Shown here one piece after another: positions 45,356 through 53,344 of a stretch of 64,000 bases of DNA. The first letter of the stretch is position 1, and every line of letters starts with the position of its first letter. Made by a program: the position numbers and the translations under genes. This DNA comes from Rhodococcus sp. G-MC3 (GTDB lineage: Bacteria; Actinomycetota; Actinomycetes; Mycobacteriales; Mycobacteriaceae): assembly GCF_030063335.1 (NCBI RefSeq), contig NZ_JASISW010000004.1:186001-250000 (forward strand), given 5' to 3'. The notes beneath the pieces were generated by a model, which saw only the letters and a program-made list of their open reading frames with translations, was not told where the DNA came from and did no database searches.

Positions 45356-45862
45356 ATAGTCCAGCGACTTGTCCGCGTGGACGTGAGCGCGCTCGCTGGT
45401 GACCACCAATCGCACAACGCGATTTCGGTCGATGACAAATGTAGTTCGCTTCACGGACAGCAGTCGACGGATGTATCCACGCTTCACTGCGTGTGATCTA
45501 CCTCTCTTAATTTCCTGTCTTCTGCGCCGCTTCATCAGCCAGCCGCCCCTGCGCACGCCGAATTGCTCGGCAACGGCGCAGTCGGAGTCGGCCAACAGCG
45601 GATAGTCGAACGACCTCTGCAGCGCGAAGTGCGACTGCTTGTCGGTTGTGTCGGTGCTGATACCCACACGCTGAGCGCCCAGTGCGTCGAACGACCGGCC
45701 CAGATCGCGAAAGTGGCAGGCCTCCGCGTTGCAGATCGGACTCGATGCTGCGGGGTAGAAGAAAAGAACTACCGGACCGTTGTCCAGCAGCTCGCTGAGC
45801 GACCGGACGCGCCCTTGGTGGTCGGGGAGCCGAAAATCCGGCGCAATTTGGCCAGTGCGCAT
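45338..45862 (-). CDS. Peroxiredoxin, BcpB-like, with basic insertion
   Basis: A 174-residue AhpC/TSA-fold thiol peroxidase. The peroxidatic motif is FYPAASSPICNAEACHFRD: Ser replaces the usual Thr and Ile the Gly of TPGC, with the resolving-type Cys five residues on. The C-terminal half is like mycobacterial BcpB (VKRTTFVID) but has an insertion of about 20 residues rich in Arg and Lys (MKRRRRQEIKRGR) just before it. The insertion could bind nucleic acid or membrane; this is speculation. Confidence 0.85.
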   Translation of the reverse strand: MRTGQIAPDFRLPDHQGRVRSLSELLDNGPVVLFFYPAASSPICNAEACHFRDLGRSFDALGAQRVGISTDTTDKQSHFALQRSFDYPLLADSDCAVAEQFGVRRGGWLMKRRRRQEIKRGRSHAVKRGYIRRLLSVKRTTFVIDRNRVVRLVVTSERAHVHADKSLDYLRFLA

Positions 45863-45885
45863 GTGCAGAGGTTAGCTGCCTTTGA

Positions 45886-46692
45886 TCACGACCAGTCGAC
45901 GAGCAGTTCACCTCTCAATCGAACGAGGTCTTCCTGCGTCACTCCGATAGCGTCCAAATACCCTTCGAACGACCCATGAGTACTGGTCACCGCATCGAGG
46001 CCGGTGCGGTAGTACGTTTCGGCGACCCCAAGCAAGGCGTCGGACGGATCCACCGGCCTTCCGTTCACATCCGGCGGCCACACGGCCTTGACGTGCTCGC
46101 GCAGCGGCTCGATGGCATCGTTACTCGCCATGAAGTCCGCCACGATGTGTTCGTCCGTGACGCCGACCGCCCGAAGAACGGTCGCTATCGTCCAGCCGGC
46201 ACGGTCCTTTCCCGCGGCACAGTGCACCAACGCGGGACCCTCCCCTGCGCCGATCGCATGGACGACGCTTCGGATGGCCTTGTGTGCGCCGGAGAGCGAC
46301 GGGAAACTGGTGTAGGTGCGCAGCATGTAGCCGAGCTGGGCGTCTCCCCCGTCGGAGAGAAGTTCCTCGTGCGGAGCCTTATCCCCCTGCTCGCCCCGAT
46401 AGGGAACGGCCACAACGGTGACACCGCCCGGAACGGCGTCGACGCCGGAACGACGCACCTCCGCGTCGCCTCTGAGATCGAAAACCTGGCGTACGCCCAG
46501 GCTCGTCAGCTCGGATCGGCCGGCGTCGTCGAGATGGCTGAGCTCGGACGAGCGGAAGAGCACACCGTTGCGGACGAGCCGCCCATCCTCCGTTCGGGCC
46601 CCGCCGACATCGCGGAAGTTCCACGCACCGGACAATCGATACTGGCTCTGCCGATCTGCGTTCGTCACCGAGCGACTGTAACCAATGGCCAC
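45886..46692 (-). CDS. Protein tyrosine/serine phosphatase (PtpB-like)
   Basis: A 268-residue phosphatase from GTG at 46692 (GTG at 46668 is an alternative). NFRDVGGARTEDGRLVRNG at the N-terminus and the P-loop HCAAGKDRAGW (Cys nucleophile, Arg) follow the Y_phosphatase3 family that includes secreted MptpB of M. tuberculosis and lipid phosphatases. No signal peptide is seen. It is divergent from the FAD oxidoreductase gene. Confidence 0.9.
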   Translation of the reverse strand: MAIGYSRSVTNADRQSQYRLSGAWNFRDVGGARTEDGRLVRNGVLFRSSELSHLDDAGRSELTSLGVRQVFDLRGDAEVRRSGVDAVPGGVTVVAVPYRGEQGDKAPHEELLSDGGDAQLGYMLRTYTSFPSLSGAHKAIRSVVHAIGAGEGPALVHCAAGKDRAGWTIATVLRAVGVTDEHIVADFMASNDAIEPLREHVKAVWPPDVNGRPVDPSDALLGVAETYYRTGLDAVTSTHGSFEGYLDAIGVTQEDLVRLRGELLVDWS

Positions 46693-46727
46693 ACAAGACT
46701 GCTCGACAGCAGAACGGAGGGAGACCG

Positions 46728-47882
46728 GTGAGCGATACCCATTACGACGTGATCGTTATCGGCGGTGGAATCGGGGGTGTATCCATCGGCTACGAACTAG
46801 CTCAGGACAGACGGGTGTGTGTGCTCGAGCAGGAACCGGTTCTGGCGTTCCACACCACCGGACGCTCGGCTGCGCTCTTTCTCGAGACGTATGGGAATGC
46901 GGCTATCCGTGCACTGACGACGTCGAGCAGGCAGTTCTTGCTCGATCCACCGGAAGACTTCCGTGGGCAACTGGTGTCTCCTAGGTCTCTGCTTCAATTC
47001 GCAGGCCCAGGGCGCGGCGAGAAACTCGAGTCGCTGTTCGATCAGGTCCGAGCACACACACCCGATGCGCGGATCGTGTCACCGGACGAAGCGCGGTCGC
47101 TGTTTCCTCTCTTGCGCTCTGACCGCATCGACCTCGCAATGTACGAGCCCGGGTCCAAGGAGGTCGACGTTCATGCCCTGCACCAGGGATACGTCCGCGG
47201 CCTGCGGCGTCGCGGAGGGTCGGTCCGAACCGACAGTGCCGTAGTGGCGCTGAGGCGTCGCGGTGATCGGTGGGACGTGCAGAGTGTCGACGGCGTCGTG
47301 CGGCAGGCACCCGTCGTCGTCGATGCAGCGGGTGCGTGGGCGGACTCGGTGGCAGATCTTGCAGGTGCTGCGCGATCCGGTCTCGAGCCACTGCGCCGGA
47401 CTGTCTTCATGGTGAGCATGCCGGACGGAGTCGACGGTTCGATTCTTCCGACTCTCAGTGACATCGACGAGTCCTTCTACATCAAGCCCGAGGGGCATCA
47501 GATGCTGTGCTCACCCGCCGACGAAACCCCGATGCCGCCGGGGGATGCGAAGCCCGACGAGCTCGAGATTGCACGGGCTCTCGATGCCATCCTCGAAACC
47601 ACGTACCTGACCACTCGGCACGTGCGATCGTCGTGGGCTGGGTTGAGGAGTTTCGTGCCGGACCGGACACCGGTCGTCGGATTCGATCCGAGGGTCGACG
47701 GTTTCTTCTGGTGCGCGGGGCAGGGCGGTTACGGAATCCAGACGTGCGCGGCGCTCGCCCGCGTCGGCGCAGCCCTCGTCCGCGATGCCGAGGTGCCGAC
47801 CGACGTTGTGGATCGAGGGCTGGACATCGCAGATCTGGCGCCAGGAAGAGATGCGGCTGCTCCGCCGGTGCGTGTTCAGTGA
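46728..47882 (+). CDS. FAD-dependent oxidoreductase, D-arginine dehydrogenase-like
   Basis: A 384-residue DAO-family protein from GTG at 46728. FAD fold: IGGGIGGVSIGYEL (about 10-23). HTTGRSAALF matches HSTGRSAA of Pseudomonas D-arginine dehydrogenase DauA, whose His is catalytic; DESFYIKPEGHQMLCSPAD, SSWAGLRSFVPD and GQGGYGIQTCAAL also align. It would oxidise D-arginine or another D-amino acid to the imino acid, passing electrons to quinone rather than oxygen. The next gene encodes an Lrp regulator, and an agmatinase relic lies further on. Confidence 0.85.
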   Translation: MSDTHYDVIVIGGGIGGVSIGYELAQDRRVCVLEQEPVLAFHTTGRSAALFLETYGNAAIRALTTSSRQFLLDPPEDFRGQLVSPRSLLQFAGPGRGEKLESLFDQVRAHTPDARIVSPDEARSLFPLLRSDRIDLAMYEPGSKEVDVHALHQGYVRGLRRRGGSVRTDSAVVALRRRGDRWDVQSVDGVVRQAPVVVDAAGAWADSVADLAGAARSGLEPLRRTVFMVSMPDGVDGSILPTLSDIDESFYIKPEGHQMLCSPADETPMPPGDAKPDELEIARALDAILETTYLTTRHVRSSWAGLRSFVPDRTPVVGFDPRVDGFFWCAGQGGYGIQTCAALARVGAALVRDAEVPTDVVDRGLDIADLAPGRDAAAPPVRVQ

Positions 47883-47934
47883 CACTCCCGTGTTACTTAC
47901 CGCGCACGGGCGCGGAGCGCATTACCGTGAACCG

Positions 47935-48414
47935 ATGACCGATTTCGACCGAACGGACGCCCGTCTACTACTGGCCTTGTGTGAGAGGCCACGCGCGACC
48001 GGCGTCGAGTTGGCAAACAGCCTCGGAGTGTCCCGCAACACTGTTCAGGCTCGTCTGACTCGTTGGGAAGAGAAGGAAGCACTCACCCCGATCGATCACC
48101 GAGTCCGCCCGCGCAGTCTGGGGTACTCACTCCAGGCGTTCGTCACCACTCGGGTGGACCAGCACAAGCTGGCCGAGGTCACCAACCATCTGCGCACGAT
48201 CCCGGAAGTGCTGGAGGTCTATGGACTGTCCGGTGCTTCGGACATGCACATCCGTATCGCCGCTGTCGATGCAGACGATTTATATCGCGTCGCCGGGCTC
48301 ATTCTGAAAATTCCGGGAGTGGAACGGACCAATATGTCCATAGCGATGAGCGAGCTCATTCCCTACCGTACGAAACCACTGCTCGATCGCGAAGCAGGCA
48401 CCGCTCGACCTTGA
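47935..48414 (+). CDS. Lrp/AsnC-family regulator
   Basis: A 159-residue regulator with an N-terminal helix-turn-helix (LLALCERPRATGVELANSLG, VSRNTVQARLTRWE) and a C-terminal RAM ligand domain (VLEVYGLSGASDMHIRIAAVD). The ATG at 47935 gives the standard length. Placement 52 bases behind the D-amino-acid oxidoreductase gene suggests amino-acid-responsive control of it. Confidence 0.92.
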   Translation: MTDFDRTDARLLLALCERPRATGVELANSLGVSRNTVQARLTRWEEKEALTPIDHRVRPRSLGYSLQAFVTTRVDQHKLAEVTNHLRTIPEVLEVYGLSGASDMHIRIAAVDADDLYRVAGLILKIPGVERTNMSIAMSELIPYRTKPLLDREAGTARP

Positions 48415-48484
48415 AGGACAAGGGATCGGCGCCGCCCCCGACGCGGCGCCGATCTGTCCTAGACGGTAACTCATCGGTTCGGCG

Positions 48485-48640
48485 CTAACCCGCGGTCCAC
48501 GAGATGTCGTCGTCTGCCGAGAAGAGTCCAGGGTGTCGCTCGTCGAATTCGTCTTGGACGACGTGTCCGAACAAGCGTTCCAGGTATCGGTAGTGCCCCG
48601 GCAAAGTTTGCCTCGAAGGCGCCCAAGAAGTCCGTTCTGT
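48485..48640 (-). pseudogene. Unidentified protein-coding remnant
   Basis: A minus-strand frame without a good start reads GHYRYLERLFGHVVQDEFDE, then RHPGLFSADDDISWTAG and TAG at 48487-48485. Composition is protein-like but I do not recognise the family. With the opposite-strand agmatinase relic it fills most of the 500-base gap between the Lrp and PucR genes. Confidence 0.3.
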
Positions 48641-48701
48641 CTACCCGGACAACGACACGGCCTCGCCGACGACGGGGCTCCGAAATGCGACTACCGGATA
48701 A

Positions 48702-48899
48702 ATGCTTTCGAGTGAACGCAACACGATATTCATCCGCTCCGTGCGGCCGTGCAGTCCGGCGCTGAAAGTCTTTCCGTTCAAGATTCTGACGCTCGGCGGT
48801 GACCACACCATCAACGACCAGGCGGAGATCACCGGAATCGCCGCGGCCCCCGTGGCCTACCAGCTTGTGTCGGTCCTGGCGCTCGACAACGGCGCCTGA
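48702..48899 (+). pseudogene. Agmatinase/ureohydrolase gene with internal deletion
   Basis: The frame contains ILTLGGDHTIN, the agmatinase metal-site motif (GGDHT), fused directly to DQAEITGIAAAPVAYQLVSV, which is the C-terminal helix of the same family (usual form YDHAEIT..AA..AYE). The whole central region that carries the other metal ligands (DAHxD and DxDxxDP) is missing, as is the true N-terminus. The product would be inactive. Guanidino-compound hydrolysis fits the neighbouring D-arginine dehydrogenase-like gene. Confidence 0.6.
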
Positions 48900-48918
48900 A
48901 CGCCGCCAGCTTACGATG

Positions 48919-50109
48919 ATGTCTGTGGCACACCAGTCCGATCAAGCAGGAGACGAGCCGCAACGCCGGGTGGCAGACTTAGCCGCCGAGGATGCCGGCG
49001 GGCTGTCGACCGAACTGCTCGGTGATTTCCTCGACGTACTGTCCTCCGCGGTGTCGGATGGAAGGCCGTTGACCAGAAGACAACTGCGCACGTTGCGCAC
49101 TCACGGAGATACCGCAGCCAAACAGGGCGTCGCGCTGCGTGCGTTGCTCGACCTGTATCTCTCCTCGGCGTGGCGTTTGTGGCGCACTTTGCCCGCAATC
49201 ATGAACGCCGAGCGCGATCCCGGTGCCGTCGTGACCGCAGGCGAAGTGATGCTGCACGCCGTCGACGACGCCGTCGCCGAGCTCGCCGAGGGCTTTCAGC
49301 TGGCTCGGCGCACCCTGGTTCGCGCCGAGGTGTCCGCGCGCCGCGAGTTCGTCGACGATCTACTGTCCGGAAGCGCTGACGTCGCGGGAGTGCTCGGTCG
49401 TGCCACGAACTTCGGGCTCGACCTCTCCGGTCCGCATGCCGTCATCGTGGTCGATGCCACGACCCCGTTCACCGACGGAGGCTCCGTCATCGCGGACGTC
49501 GAACGCGCCGTCGAAGGCAGCAAGGGTGACTCCGAGGTGATGGTGGCGAGCAAGGAAGGCAGGCTCGTCGTAGTGTTCGCCGCTCCGAGCCATCAGGCGG
49601 TGACCCATGTCGTCGATCGGGTCTCGATCGCCACGGGGCAGCGTCGCACCACGGAGGGATGGACCCACAGGTTGGGGGTCGGTAGACCTGGCCAAAGCGG
49701 CGCGGGCGTCGCCTCCTCGTACCGAGAGGCGCTCGACGCCCTCGAACTGGCCGCCAAGTTGGGCCTGGACACCCAAGTGGTCGATGCCCGGGATCTGCTC
49801 GTCTACCGGGTACTGCTCGACGATCGGCCCGCGATCACCGATCTGGTCGACACGGTTCTGACTCCGCTTCTGCACGCGCGCGGCGGCGCCGAACCACTGC
49901 TCGACACTTTGCTTGCGTTCTTCTCGTCGGGTGGCAACTCGGCGTCGACCGCTCGCGCTATGCACCTTTCGGTCCGCGCGGTGACCTATCGGCTAGCACG
50001 AGTAGCGGAGCTGACCGGGCACGATGTCGCAGATCCGAGCGAGCGTTTCGCTCTTCAGGCCGCGGTGTACGGGGCGCGACTGCTCGATTGGCCACACTCG
50101 GCTTACTGA
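48919..50109 (+). CDS. PucR-family transcriptional regulator
   Basis: A 396-residue protein (start at 48919 or the adjacent ATG 48916). N-terminal RsbRD-like helical region (residues 35-150), a GGDEF-like central region without the GGDEF motif, and the C-terminal PucR helix-turn-helix: FFSSGGNSASTARAMHLSVR then AVTYRLARVAELTG. Regulators of this type respond to purines, amines or other nitrogen sources. Targets are unknown. Confidence 0.87.
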   Translation: MSVAHQSDQAGDEPQRRVADLAAEDAGGLSTELLGDFLDVLSSAVSDGRPLTRRQLRTLRTHGDTAAKQGVALRALLDLYLSSAWRLWRTLPAIMNAERDPGAVVTAGEVMLHAVDDAVAELAEGFQLARRTLVRAEVSARREFVDDLLSGSADVAGVLGRATNFGLDLSGPHAVIVVDATTPFTDGGSVIADVERAVEGSKGDSEVMVASKEGRLVVVFAAPSHQAVTHVVDRVSIATGQRRTTEGWTHRLGVGRPGQSGAGVASSYREALDALELAAKLGLDTQVVDARDLLVYRVLLDDRPAITDLVDTVLTPLLHARGGAEPLLDTLLAFFSSGGNSASTARAMHLSVRAVTYRLARVAELTGHDVADPSERFALQAAVYGARLLDWPHSAY

Positions 50110-50257
50110 AAACCCTCGACATTGCCTGAATCCGGCAATTGAAATCGGTCATACATGTCCGATATCGAACGGTGCATGCCGGATTCATAACAGGCACACT
50201 TGAGTAGTCGCGGCCGAACCACTGCCGCTCCCCGCTACTCGAGAAGGAGCACCGATC

Positions 50258-50413
50258 ATGGCCTCCCTAATTCAGAAACTGCAGGTTTTCGCCCGCAGCC
50301 CCCAGGGTAAAAAGGTGGTCGCGCAGGCGCGCGCGTTCGCCACGAAGCCCGAGAACCAGGCCAAGTTGAAAAGCTTGGGCTCGCGGCTGAGAAGTAAGGA
50401 CACTCGCCGATGA
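50258..50413 (+). CDS. Small basic protein, 51 aa, coupled to TerC
   Basis: ATG at 50258 with GAGAAGGAG eight bases ahead encodes a 51-residue basic, probably helical protein (MASLIQKLQVFARSPQGKKV, ending in LRSKDTRR). Its TGA overlaps the terC ATG as ATGA, so TerC translation should depend on it. I do not recognise a family; short proteins of the FARSPQGK type occur in actinobacteria from memory. Confidence 0.72.
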   Translation: MASLIQKLQVFARSPQGKKVVAQARAFATKPENQAKLKSLGSRLRSKDTRR

Positions 50414-51420
50414 ACGTTCCCGTGTGGGCATGGGCAGCGTTCGCTGCTGTCATCGTCATTCTTCTTGCCATCGACCTACTCGCGCACCGCGGCGCGCACA
50501 TTATCGGCTTCAAGGAAGCCGCCTGGTGGAGCGCCCTGTGGGTGGGCGTCGCCCTGATCTTCGGTGGAGTCGTGTTCGCCACCCTCGGGACGACGGCAGG
50601 CGTCGAATACACCACGGCCTGGCTGCTGGAGAAGAGCCTGTCCGTGGACAACCTCTTCGTGTTCGCACTGATCTTCGGATACTTCAAGGTGCCCCGTGAA
50701 TATCAGCACCGCGTGCTGTTCTTCGGTGTCATCGGCGCCCTGGTGTTCCGAGGAATTTTCCTCGCCGCAGGCGTAGCGATCGTCAGCAAGTTCACGGTCG
50801 TGCTGTTCGTCTTCGCCGCGATCCTGCTCTACAGCGCGTGGAAGCTCATGAAGGACGAGGACGACTCGTACGATCCGAGTACCTCGCTCGCAGTACGCCT
50901 GCTGCGGAAGGTGATCCCGGTACGCGACGAGTACGAGGGCACCAAGTTCTTCGTCAAGGAAGCCGGTAAGCGGGTTGCCACTCCACTTCTCGCCGTGGTG
51001 GTGGCCATCGAAGCGGCCGATCTGGTCTTCGCCGTCGACAGCGTTCCGGCAGTGCTCGCAGTCAGCGACGACCCGTTCATCGTGTACTCGTCGAACGCAT
51101 TCGCGATCCTCGGACTTCGCGCACTGTACTTCCTGCTTTCGGGTCTACTGGACAAGTTCCATTACCGGTCCAAGGGCTTGGCCATAATCCTCGGATTCAT
51201 CGGCGTCAAGCTGATCCTCCAGGCCAGCCACAAGGTCATCAGTACCTCGATCCCGGAGATCCCGTCGATGATCAGTTTGGTGGTCATCATCGCGGTACTG
51301 GCAGGCTCGATCATCCTGAGCCTCAAGCGCCCCCCGAAGGAGGAGCCTGTTGTCGACGACGAGCCTGAGGCACTGCCGGATGAGTCACCGTCTCTGACGA
51401 AGGACTCGCACGAGAAGTAA
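50410..51420 (+). CDS. TerC/Alx-family integral membrane protein
   Basis: A 336-residue membrane protein of nine or so helices. Hallmarks: WLLEKSLSVDNLFVFALIFGYF with acidic residues in the membrane and VAIEAADLVFAVDSVPAVLAVS, the two symmetric metal-site motifs. Family members export manganese or act in metal homeostasis at membranes. The C-terminal tail is acidic (EEPVVDDEPEALPDESPS). It is coupled to the upstream small gene. Confidence 0.93.
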   Translation: MNVPVWAWAAFAAVIVILLAIDLLAHRGAHIIGFKEAAWWSALWVGVALIFGGVVFATLGTTAGVEYTTAWLLEKSLSVDNLFVFALIFGYFKVPREYQHRVLFFGVIGALVFRGIFLAAGVAIVSKFTVVLFVFAAILLYSAWKLMKDEDDSYDPSTSLAVRLLRKVIPVRDEYEGTKFFVKEAGKRVATPLLAVVVAIEAADLVFAVDSVPAVLAVSDDPFIVYSSNAFAILGLRALYFLLSGLLDKFHYRSKGLAIILGFIGVKLILQASHKVISTSIPEIPSMISLVVIIAVLAGSIILSLKRPPKEEPVVDDEPEALPDESPSLTKDSHEK

Positions 51421-51435
51421 CGCTCGACTCATCTG

Positions 51436-51468
51436 CCCGGGGCGTGTTTCGCACGAAGCCGCCCCGGG
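51436..51468 (+). terminator. Hairpin between terC and dps, overlapping a possible SigB-type promoter
   Basis: CCCGGGGCG (51436-51444) and CGCCCCGGG (51460-51468) form a nine-pair stem. The same bases contain GTTT (51446-51449) and GGGTA (51466-51470) 16 bases apart, close to the actinobacterial SigB/SigF form GTTT-N-GGGTAT. The dps ATG follows 10 bases later without a ribosome-binding site, so a leaderless stress promoter is possible. Both readings may hold. Confidence 0.5.
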
Positions 51469-51480
51469 TAGCCGCATCTC

Positions 51481-52029
51481 ATGAGCAATTCGACTTCGTA
51501 CACCGTTCCCGGATTGAGCACCGACGAGGGCGATCGCATCGCAGCTCTGCTCCAGGATCGCCTGAACGCATACAACGATCTGCACCTGACGCTGAAGCAC
51601 ATTCATTGGAATGTGGTGGGACCGAACTTCATCGCTGTCCACGAGATGATTGATCCTCAGGTCGAGGCTGTCCGTGGCTTTGCCGACGACGTCGCCGAGC
51701 GCATCGCAACCCTCGGGTCGTCAGCAAAGGGAACCCCGGGCACAATTGTCGAACAGCGATCGTGGGACGACTACTCGATCGGCCGCGCCACCGCGATCGA
51801 GCACCTGGGTGCGCTCGACCTGGTGTATGTGGGAGTCATCGGCGATACCCGCAAGGCAATCGACGAGATCGGCAAGATCGATCCGATCACCGAGGACATG
51901 CTGATCGGCCAGAGCGCGCAACTCGAACTGTTCCACTGGTTCGTCCGTGCGCACCTGGAGAACTCGGGTGGTCAGCTGTCCACCTCGGGAGCATCGAGCG
52001 AAAACGAAGCCGCGAACAACGCGGGCTGA
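51481..52029 (+). CDS. dps: Dps-family DNA-binding ferritin
   Basis: A 182-residue Dps. The inter-subunit ferroxidase site is in LKHIHWNVVGPNFIAVHEMI followed by DPQVEAVRGFADDVAERI with His, Asp and Glu ligands. N- and C-terminal tails are longer than the core; the C-terminus (SSENEAANNAG) is not lysine-rich, unlike DNA-condensing M. smegmatis Dps. It protects DNA and stores iron with peroxide as oxidant. Next to the metal transporter-like TerC and ended by a strong terminator. Confidence 0.94.
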   Translation: MSNSTSYTVPGLSTDEGDRIAALLQDRLNAYNDLHLTLKHIHWNVVGPNFIAVHEMIDPQVEAVRGFADDVAERIATLGSSAKGTPGTIVEQRSWDDYSIGRATAIEHLGALDLVYVGVIGDTRKAIDEIGKIDPITEDMLIGQSAQLELFHWFVRAHLENSGGQLSTSGASSENEAANNAG

Positions 52030-52047
52030 GAACACGGTTTCAATGAC

Positions 52048-52079
52048 AAGACGCCCCGTGCATCTGCACGGGGCGTCTT
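52048..52079 (+). terminator. Rho-independent terminator after dps
   Basis: A perfect 15-pair stem, AAGACGCCCCGTGCA and its complement around a TC loop, followed by CTCGTTT. It is 18 bases past the dps stop and just before the convergent PAS-ANTAR stop. Confidence 0.9.
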
Positions 52080-52087
52080 CTCGTTTG

Positions 52088-52780
52088 TCAGCGAACCAAT
52101 CGCTCGTGCGCGGTGAGCAACAGATGACTGACACCGGACTTCACATCGTCCGCGGTTGGATCGAAGGTCTGCAGGTCCCTCACCACTTGCTCCGCCAGCG
52201 AACGCAACTTCAGATTGTGTGTTTGTGATTGCCAGGACAGCACTCCGAACGCAGTGTCGGCGTCGACACCGAACGCGAACATCAGTGCACCCTTCGCCTG
52301 CTCGATAACGGCGCGCGATGCGAGCACCGATTGCACCGCATCGTTGACGCTTTCCGTCACGACATTTTCGGTGGTGCGCGTGACATCGACGGCGTACCCC
52401 GTGAACCGGACGGTACCTGTGTCTTGGTTCGTCAGTGGGCTTCCCACGATGACGATGTGGCGCACTTGGCGCGCAGGGGTGATGATCCGATGCGCGTGGA
52501 CGCATCCGGTTCCCGACGCCAGGGTGGTCGCAAGCACCTTCGCAGCCTGCGCACGATCGTCCGGATGGGCTGCGTCGATAAGAAGTTCGGTCGTCGGGGT
52601 GACCGATCCCGGATCGTAACCGTAGATCTCGAAGAGGGCGTCCGACCACACCAATGCGTTCGTCACTACGTCGAATTCGAAGGTGCCCGCCCGGCACGGG
52701 GTGATGAACCCCGCCGCGGAGTCCCCCACATCCCCAGGCTCCATGCGTATAGCAATACCAGGTCGGCTCGCCCTCGGCAT
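52088..52780 (-). CDS. PAS-ANTAR domain RNA-binding antiterminator
   Basis: About 230 residues from ATG at 52780; GTG at 52873 or ATG at 52744 are possible starts and none has a clear ribosome-binding site. The PAS domain (FEFDVVTNALVWSDALFEIY) is followed by a C-terminal ANTAR helix bundle (VLASRAVIEQAKGALMFAFG, AFGVLSWQSQTHNLKLRSLA). ANTAR proteins bind paired hexaloop hairpins in mRNA leaders. Target transcripts are not evident. Confidence 0.85.
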   Translation of the reverse strand: MPRASRPGIAIRMEPGDVGDSAAGFITPCRAGTFEFDVVTNALVWSDALFEIYGYDPGSVTPTTELLIDAAHPDDRAQAAKVLATTLASGTGCVHAHRIITPARQVRHIVIVGSPLTNQDTGTVRFTGYAVDVTRTTENVVTESVNDAVQSVLASRAVIEQAKGALMFAFGVDADTAFGVLSWQSQTHNLKLRSLAEQVVRDLQTFDPTADDVKSGVSHLLLTAHERLVR

Positions 52781-53125
52781 ATTCTGCGTACTTCTACGGT
52801 CCACATTGGTTTCGAGTCTTTGCTCGCGGGGTAGTCTCCTTTGCCCGGTACTCGCAAGAAACGAGTACCACACGTCCTTCGTCCAGCAGGTGGCGTACGG
52901 TCCGAATGGCTCTCTCGATGTGCGAGTTCCTCATCGCACTCTCGGGGTCATTCTGTCGTGGGCCGAGCGCGATCGTGCGTTGCGAGAAAATTGTGAGATG
53001 TTTGAAATCGCAAGTGCCACCGCATTTTCGACTAACATCAGGGTATGTTCTAAAATGTTCGGCGGTCTACTAAAGTAGGTCGGGAGATGCCGGACACGGC
53101 ATCGAAATCGAAAGAAGGTAAGACA
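52781..53125. other. Intergenic region between PAS-ANTAR and small membrane gene
   Basis: No convincing gene is present. CTACT-AA-AGTAG (53067-53078) is a small inverted repeat and AAAGAAGG at 53111-53118 is the ribosome-binding site for the GTG at 53126. Confidence 0.35.
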
Positions 53126-53281
53126 GTGATCGTCCTGGGAATCATTCTCGCGCTCATCGGTTATTTCGCGTCGATCAGCATCTTGACAACGATTGGCATC
53201 ATCCTGATTGTTGTCGGGGCAGTGCTGACAATTCTCGGCGCCACTGGTCGCGCAGTCGGCGGCCGCAAGACTTTCTATTGA
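53126..53281 (+). CDS. Small two-helix membrane protein (DUF6131-like), 51 aa
   Basis: From GTG at 53126, 51 residues: two hydrophobic helices (IVLGIILALIGYFASI and ILTTIGIILIVVGAVLTILG) and a C-terminal GRAVGGRKTFY. This is the pattern of DUF6131, widespread in mycobacteria and rhodococci and of unknown function. The GTG has a much better ribosome-binding site than the in-frame ATG at 53087, and the homologous N-terminus is MIVLGI. Followed by a terminator. Confidence 0.8.
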   Translation: MIVLGIILALIGYFASISILTTIGIILIVVGAVLTILGATGRAVGGRKTFY

Positions 53282-53300
53282 TCCTCTCGCACCAACGAAC

Positions 53301-53333
53301 AGCAAGGCCCCACGCACTGTGTGGGGCCTTGCT
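53301..53333 (+). terminator. Rho-independent terminator, convergent genes
   Basis: AGCAAGGCCCCAC and its exact complement around a seven-base loop, then CGTTTCG. It lies between the small membrane gene and the convergent SRPBCC gene and may serve both. Confidence 0.88.
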
Positions 53334-53344
53334 CGTTTCGGAGC

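Noticed and set aside
50110-50257. Possible yybP-ykoY manganese riboswitch ahead of the TerC operon
   Set aside because: The family can have such leaders, but I could not find the conserved internal loops; a covariance-model search would be decisive.
53000-53046. SigB-like GTTT and GGGTAT before the small membrane gene
   Set aside because: The two elements are 37 bases apart, far outside functional spacing.
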